From Rhodoluna limnophila (GTDB lineage Bacteria > Actinomycetota > Actinomycetes > Actinomycetales > Microbacteriaceae), in assembly GCA_943326655.2 (NCBI GenBank), contig CALPUC020000006.1, positions 1 to 15,713 of the forward strand: 15,713 bases of DNA. Direction: 5' to 3'. The translations under genes were made by a program, and so were the position numbers. Shown in pieces: positions 12,157 through 15,713 of the stretch (within the stretch, counting starts at the first letter, position 1; every line of letters begins with the position of its first letter). The notes below the pieces were generated by a model. It worked only from the letters and a program-made list of their open reading frames with translations. It did no database searches and had not been told where the DNA came from.

Positions 12157-14220
12157 AGTAGCGCGACTGTCTCGGGTAAATCTGCGGGTCCTCGTTGGAG
12201 GAAAAGGCAAGACATACAACTACTTCGTGCAGTAGCTGTATTAGCGGTTGTGGGATATCACTTTGGCCTAGCCGGTTTTGAATACGGTTTTCTAGGTGTA
12301 GACATCTTCTTAGTTATCAGCGGATATCTTGTGGGTGGAGGCTTACTAAGCGAGTTCAGGGCAAATGGACGAATTGACGTCCGACGATTTTTCAGACAAC
12401 GAATCAAACGGTTGTTACCAGCCTCAATAGTTGTGGTTATCGCAACAACTCTTTTGCTTTATGCAACAAACGCACTAACCACACGTGATCTTCGTCACGC
12501 CCTATGGAGCTCACTATATGTTCAGAACATAAACCTCTCTTTTGAGGGCGGAGACTACCTGGGCAAAGACTTGCTGCCGACCTACTTTGTCCACTTCTGG
12601 TCGCTGTCGCTAGAGGAACAATTTTACGTTTTCGTGCCAATCATCTTGTTGCTTGTTGGACTTTCAAAACTCAAGAAACCGCTCATCATTTTCTGTGCCA
12701 TCGGTATTGCAAGCCTGATCCTCTCGCTGTATCAAACTTCGATAGGCGACTCTTCCGCCTACTTCAGCCTCACCACAAGGGCCTGGCAGTTCATCCTTGG
12801 CATGGTTGTCGCTAATCTCAACCCACGTAAAGCCTATGCACGCGTACTTTGGATAATTTCTATCCTGGGTCTTGCGGTTTTCACACTGCTCATCAACTTT
12901 GATTTGGGCCTTTTGTTTCCCGCTCCTGGCGCAATCGTTCCCAGCGTGATTACCGCTCTAGCATTGCTTGCCGGAAAGAGCCTTCCGCTTAAAATCCCCA
13001 TTGCAGGCCTCCAATCCACAGGGGTATTTCTCGGAGATCTCTCCTATTCAATTTATTTAGTTCACTTTCCCATTTCACTTCTTGTGGCCACTTGGAGCGA
13101 GAAAGGCGATTCTTTACTTTTCATTGCAGGCGGCCTAATCCTTACACTGGCGATCGCCTTCGTATTGAAAACATTCGTTGAAGATCCAGTTAGATTTCCC
13201 GGCTTCTACGGACCGAGATTCAAATTCGGCGTTGGCAAAATTTTGATGGCAAATTTGGCACTCGCCTTAGGTCTAATTGTGACAATCCAGGGTTTGAGTT
13301 TCGCGACGTATACCCAATCACCCGTTGCTACAAGCAAACCTTTGCCAACAGCCGAATCGCCTAGCCCCACGAAGGAGCCGGAGCCAACAGCAGAGTATTG
13401 CTTTGGCGCAAATGCGATGACCAAAGACTCTTGCGAGGATTTCATTCTCTCCAAACCCTTGCTTCCACCACAGTCAGCAAACGAATCCGTCTCGAAGGCT
13501 TATTCGAACGGCTGCCATATCGGATTTAGCTCGAACCCTCGGTTCAAATCTTGTACTTACGGCACCACTAAGAATTACAAGACAACGATCGCTTTGGTTG
13601 GCGACAGCCATGCCACACAGTGGCTCCCAGCCTTCCACGCTGCTGGGAAGGCTTCGGGTGTCAGGGTCAAAACTTTTTTGATGTCCGAGTGTGTTTTTGG
13701 GTCGGTCGTAATTCCTGCCAACTGCAAAGGCTTCGCCCCTTGGGTCCTAAAGTCCTTAGCAAAGCCTGGCAATAACTTCTCAGCAATCTATATTTCAAAC
13801 CGAGTCTCGAGGCCCGAGATTAAAACGAAATCGGCATATTTAAAGCGATCCTTTACTAAAACTTTGGAGTCACTGGAAAAGACCAACATAAAGATTTTTT
13901 TGATAGGAGACACCCCTCTGGGTTCGTTGAATCGCTCCGACCCAAACCTTTGCCTGTTGAAGAATGAACCCAAGGATTGTTTTGGTCTCACAAAAGACGT
14001 GACGTGGAACAACCCATTTGCGGAGGCTGTGGAAGAGAGCGGCTTGGGTGAATATCTTCCCGTCGACAACCTTTTCTGCATTGGGACTAAATGCTACAAA
14101 TCCATCGGGGGGGTGCCGGTGTATCGCGATGACGATCACATTAATGTCTGGTATTCCAAGTCAACAATGGATATTTGGAAAACTCGATTCAGTGAGCTTA
14201 TAAAACGGCCAGGTGCGTAG
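12154..14220 (+). CDS. Acyltransferase-3 membrane protein with C-terminal SGNH domain (OafA-like)
   Basis: A 688-residue O-acyltransferase that probably acetylates an extracellular polysaccharide. The N-terminal Acyl_transf_3 domain (about 18-385) opens with DIQLLRAVAVLAVVGYHF, where Arg25 and His36 are the conserved pair, then FLGVDIFLVISGYLVGG, RRFFRQRIKRLLPA and FWSLSLEEQFYVFVP, with about ten membrane helices plus an eleventh near 362-385. A Pro/Ser/Thr/Glu linker (about 390-412) leads to an SGNH esterase-like domain: VGDSHATQW (Ser485), and DDDHIN (Asp659, His662) completing the triad. This fused layout is that of OafA-type proteins, in which acetyl is moved across the membrane and then transferred to the sugar. 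Several Cys residues in the outer domain could form disulfides. It is monocistronic. The target polymer is unknown; the nearby wall-polymer genes are a possibility. Confidence 0.93.
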   Translation: MSSATVSGKSAGPRWRKRQDIQLLRAVAVLAVVGYHFGLAGFEYGFLGVDIFLVISGYLVGGGLLSEFRANGRIDVRRFFRQRIKRLLPASIVVVIATTLLLYATNALTTRDLRHALWSSLYVQNINLSFEGGDYLGKDLLPTYFVHFWSLSLEEQFYVFVPIILLLVGLSKLKKPLIIFCAIGIASLILSLYQTSIGDSSAYFSLTTRAWQFILGMVVANLNPRKAYARVLWIISILGLAVFTLLINFDLGLLFPAPGAIVPSVITALALLAGKSLPLKIPIAGLQSTGVFLGDLSYSIYLVHFPISLLVATWSEKGDSLLFIAGGLILTLAIAFVLKTFVEDPVRFPGFYGPRFKFGVGKILMANLALALGLIVTIQGLSFATYTQSPVATSKPLPTAESPSPTKEPEPTAEYCFGANAMTKDSCEDFILSKPLLPPQSANESVSKAYSNGCHIGFSSNPRFKSCTYGTTKNYKTTIALVGDSHATQWLPAFHAAGKASGVRVKTFLMSECVFGSVVIPANCKGFAPWVLKSLAKPGNNFSAIYISNRVSRPEIKTKSAYLKRSFTKTLESLEKTNIKIFLIGDTPLGSLNRSDPNLCLLKNEPKDCFGLTKDVTWNNPFAEAVEESGLGEYLPVDNLFCIGTKCYKSIGGVPVYRDDDHINVWYSKSTMDIWKTRFSELIKRPGA

Positions 14221-14264
14221 CGGTAGCAAGTTTGCTCCCGAAGTTTTGAGTTTTCCAGTCGGCC

Positions 14265-14279
14265 TAGGATTGTTCTGTG
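14265..14279 (+). promoter_or_regulatory. Promoter upstream of the LON-domain gene
   Basis: TAGGAT (14265-14270) is the same hexamer as the EamA-gene -10 and predicts a start near 14277. Exactly there, 6 nt downstream, stands GTG, the first codon of a short open frame. The true gene start is 26 to 35 nt further on. Confidence 0.45.
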
Positions 14280-14312
14280 AAGAACAATGTAGCTGGTGAA
14301 CCATGTCCGTAA
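14277..14312 (+). CDS. Possible 11-codon leaderless leader peptide
   Basis: GTG at 14277 opens an 11-codon frame (MKNNVAGEPCP) ending in TAA at 14310-14312. It is 6 nt after a TAGGAT -10 box, like the starts of real genes here. Its stop overlaps by one base (TAATG) the ATG at 14312, an in-frame start of the LON-domain gene. This is the arrangement for translational coupling or leader-peptide control. The frame is short and could be chance; the evidence is positional only. Confidence 0.3.
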   Translation: MKNNVAGEPCP

Positions 14313-14932
14313 TGCCAATGTTTCCCTTGAGCTCAGTGTTGATGCCCGCGATGCCACTGTCTCTTCGAATCTTCGAGGAACGATACCTGAAACTAACCGG
14401 AGACCTTATTCTCGAAGAGAATCCTGAGTTCGGGGTCGTGCTGATTGCCCGCGGTCCTGAAGTTGGAGGTGGAGAAAAGCGACTAGAAATCGGAACGATT
14501 GCTTCAGTTACCGACATCGGAACTTTGGAGCAGTTCTATGGCATTGAGTCGGTTGGCACGCAGCGCTTTCTAGTGAACGCTTGGTTACCCGATGACCCTT
14601 ATCCACTCGCAGACATAGATTTTCTCCCCGATTTGATTTGGAGTGATTCTTTGACGTCGGCGAGGGTTCATCTCGAGAGCAAAGTTAGAAATCTTTTGGC
14701 ATTCGCTAGCGAATTTGGCGACCTTCAATACGGACCAGACACCGAACTCAATGACGACCCGATGGATGCCTGCTGGCAGCTAGCGGGAGTATTGCCGGTT
14801 GGCCCCTTAGATCAAGTAGATCTCCTGAAATCGCAATCGGCAGAAGAACTAATCTCAAAAACCTACGAGGTTGTGGCGACTCTCGAAGAAACCCTAAAGT
14901 CGATGATCGGCGACCTGGGAACTGAGCCATAA
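14303..14932 (+). CDS. LON substrate-binding-domain protein
   Basis: A 209-residue cytoplasmic protein consisting of a LON N-terminal-type domain without ATPase or protease parts. The start MPMFPLSSVLMPAMPLSLRIFEERY is the family signature (L-P-L-F-P-L-x-x-V-L-x-P, then H/R-I-F-E-x-R-Y; only the pattern is quoted). EFGVVLIARG, IGTIASVTDI and GTQRFLV follow the usual strand order, and a C-terminal helical bundle (about 110-205) ends in an acidic tail. Stand-alone members are common in bacteria and their role is unsettled; binding of misfolded substrates is inferred from the Lon protease domain. ATG 14303 is used; ATG 14312, overlapping the leader-frame stop, gives an equally good family start. 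Confidence 0.88.
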   Translation: MSVMPMFPLSSVLMPAMPLSLRIFEERYLKLTGDLILEENPEFGVVLIARGPEVGGGEKRLEIGTIASVTDIGTLEQFYGIESVGTQRFLVNAWLPDDPYPLADIDFLPDLIWSDSLTSARVHLESKVRNLLAFASEFGDLQYGPDTELNDDPMDACWQLAGVLPVGPLDQVDLLKSQSAEELISKTYEVVATLEETLKSMIGDLGTEP

Positions 14933-14965
14933 CAACTTGGGGTTATCGATTAGGGCTTTAGCTTT

Positions 14966-15713
14966 TTACAACGCCTCGAGCACAATTGCTGAGCCTTGGC
15001 CGCCACCGCCACATATTCCTGCCGCACCTACGCTACCTGGACCCATTTCTGATAAACGTCTGGCCAGGTGACCGACGATTCTCGTACCTGAGGCACCAAT
15101 CGGGTGCCCTAGCGCTATCGCCCCTCCATTGCTGTTGACGATTGCAGGGTCAAGGTTGAGTATTTTCGTGGAGTGAACGGCAACGGCAGCAAAAGCTTCG
15201 TTGATCTCTACCGCAACGAGGTTTTCGGTTGTCTTCGAGGTTTTCGCTAATGCGGCGTTTATCGCATTTGCGGGCTGAGCCGCTAGGGAAAAGTCTGGGC
15301 CGGCAACCTGGGATGTGGCCAAGACCTTAGCGACGCCTTTTATGCCGCGCTTTTTCGCCTCTTTCTCGCTCATGAGAATTATGGCTGCAGCTCCATCGGT
15401 AATTTGTGAGGAGGTCCCTGCAGTGATCGTGCCAGCTTGCCCAAAAGCTGCTTTCAGGGCGCCCAAAGTTTCTAATGTTGTTTCGACTCTGAGGCCGTCG
15501 TCGGCAGAAACCGTTAGCTTCTCTCTACCCTGGGACACTTCAATTGGAGTAATTTCTTCGGTCTGAAAAGCCAGTGATTTTGCTAGTCGCTGGTGTGAAC
15601 TGGCGGCCACGGTGTCTTGTTCCGCTCTGGTGATACCCAGCGATTTGATCGCATCTTCGGTTGCTTCACCCATTGAGCGTTTTTCAAAGGCATCGGTTAG
15701 TCCGTCAATTTCC
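14966..15713 (-). CDS. Acetyl-CoA acetyltransferase (thiolase), C-terminal part, cut by window end
   Basis: The frame is open to the window edge, giving about 248 C-terminal residues of a roughly 390-residue thiolase, which condenses or cleaves acyl-CoA. The visible part starts at EIDGLTDAFEKRSMGEATED, the middle of the thiolase fold. Then come SSQITDGAAAIILMSEKEA, VEINEAFAAVAVHS (the NEAF oxyanion loop), GGAIALGHPIGASGTRIV (catalytic His near 15100) and CGGGGQGSAIVLE (catalytic Cys encoded at 15011-15013). The nucleophilic N-terminal Cys lies outside the window. The members cannot be split between biosynthetic acetoacetyl-CoA and degradative long-chain thiolases from this part alone. An internal ATG at 15671-15673 is not the start, since coding similarity runs upstream of it. 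Confidence 0.95.
   Translation of the reverse strand, partial: EIDGLTDAFEKRSMGEATEDAIKSLGITRAEQDTVAASSHQRLAKSLAFQTEEITPIEVSQGREKLTVSADDGLRVETTLETLGALKAAFGQAGTITAGTSSQITDGAAAIILMSEKEAKKRGIKGVAKVLATSQVAGPDFSLAAQPANAINAALAKTSKTTENLVAVEINEAFAAVAVHSTKILNLDPAIVNSNGGAIALGHPIGASGTRIVGHLARRLSEMGPGSVGAAGICGGGGQGSAIVLEAL

Noticed and set aside
14224..14235. AGCAA-GT-TTGCT small hairpin after the acyltransferase gene.
   Set aside because: A 5-bp stem with a 2-nt loop and no U-run is too weak to call a terminator.
1..15713. Search by eye for insertion sequences, phage genes, CRISPR repeats, toxin-antitoxin pairs and rRNA.
   Set aside because: No transposase or integrase motifs, no regularly spaced repeats, no terminal inverted repeats and no rRNA sequence were seen; both tRNAs are intact, with no partial copy to mark an attachment site.

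Overview
The window looks like part of the chromosome of a small-genome actinobacterium. It most resembles freshwater Microbacteriaceae (the Luna / Rhodoluna / Aquiluna type), but this placement comes from protein style and gene content, not from a search. Supporting signs are moderate G+C (roughly half), very short intergenic spaces, convergent genes that touch or overlap, GTG and TTG starts, tRNAs without an encoded CCA, an LAxTG-type sortase signal (the class E sortase motif of Actinobacteria), and promoters whose -10 box lies about 6 nt before the start codon, as expected for leaderless mRNAs.

Layout. 1-1440 (+): the 3' part of serS, then a Cof-type HAD phosphatase 2 bp later. 1433-3811 (-): a two-gene operon with a TagF/TagB-like GT-B enzyme followed by a family 2 glycosyltransferase. 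3884-5035 (+): a divergent, canonical CDP-glycerol glycerophosphotransferase-like enzyme. 5150-6322 (+): a LytR-CpsA-Psr (LCP) protein with a TTG start and a hairpin that would bury its ribosome binding site. 6360-6490: tRNA-Ser(GCU) and its terminator. 6531-7523 (+): a surface protein with signal peptide and LANTG anchor. 7524-8421 (-): an unrecognised helical protein coupled to a 65-residue TM2 protein. 8475-10021 (+): an EamA-type transporter overlapping a phosphoglycolate-phosphatase-like HAD enzyme. 10010-10528 (-): a SOUL/heme-binding protein. 10605-10715: tRNA-Arg(ACG) and a terminator that can serve both strands. 10732-11700 (-): an SbtA-type bicarbonate permease, divergent from a 90-residue winged-helix regulator (11758-12030, +). 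12154-14220 (+): a membrane acyltransferase-3 protein with a C-terminal SGNH esterase domain. 14303-14932 (+): a LON-domain protein. 14966-15713 (-): the C-terminal part of a thiolase, cut by the window end.

How the genes work together. Glycosyltransferase, two polyol-phosphate-polymerase-like enzymes and LCP protein form a plausible module for making a phosphate-containing cell-wall glycopolymer and attaching it to peptidoglycan. The acyltransferase and the sortase substrate also act at the envelope but lie apart. The permease and divergent regulator form a second likely unit. No mobile element, CRISPR array, phage gene or integration site was seen. No stretch over 300 bases lacks a gene; the longest spaces (5036-5149, 6323-6530, 12031-12153) hold promoters, a 5' UTR hairpin, a tRNA and a terminator.

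The most interesting signals are regulatory: a repeated leaderless-promoter pattern, the hairpin over the LCP ribosome binding site, a possible leaderless 11-codon ORF whose stop overlaps a start of the LON-domain gene, and a 7-bp direct repeat between the SbtA-like permease gene and its divergent regulator.
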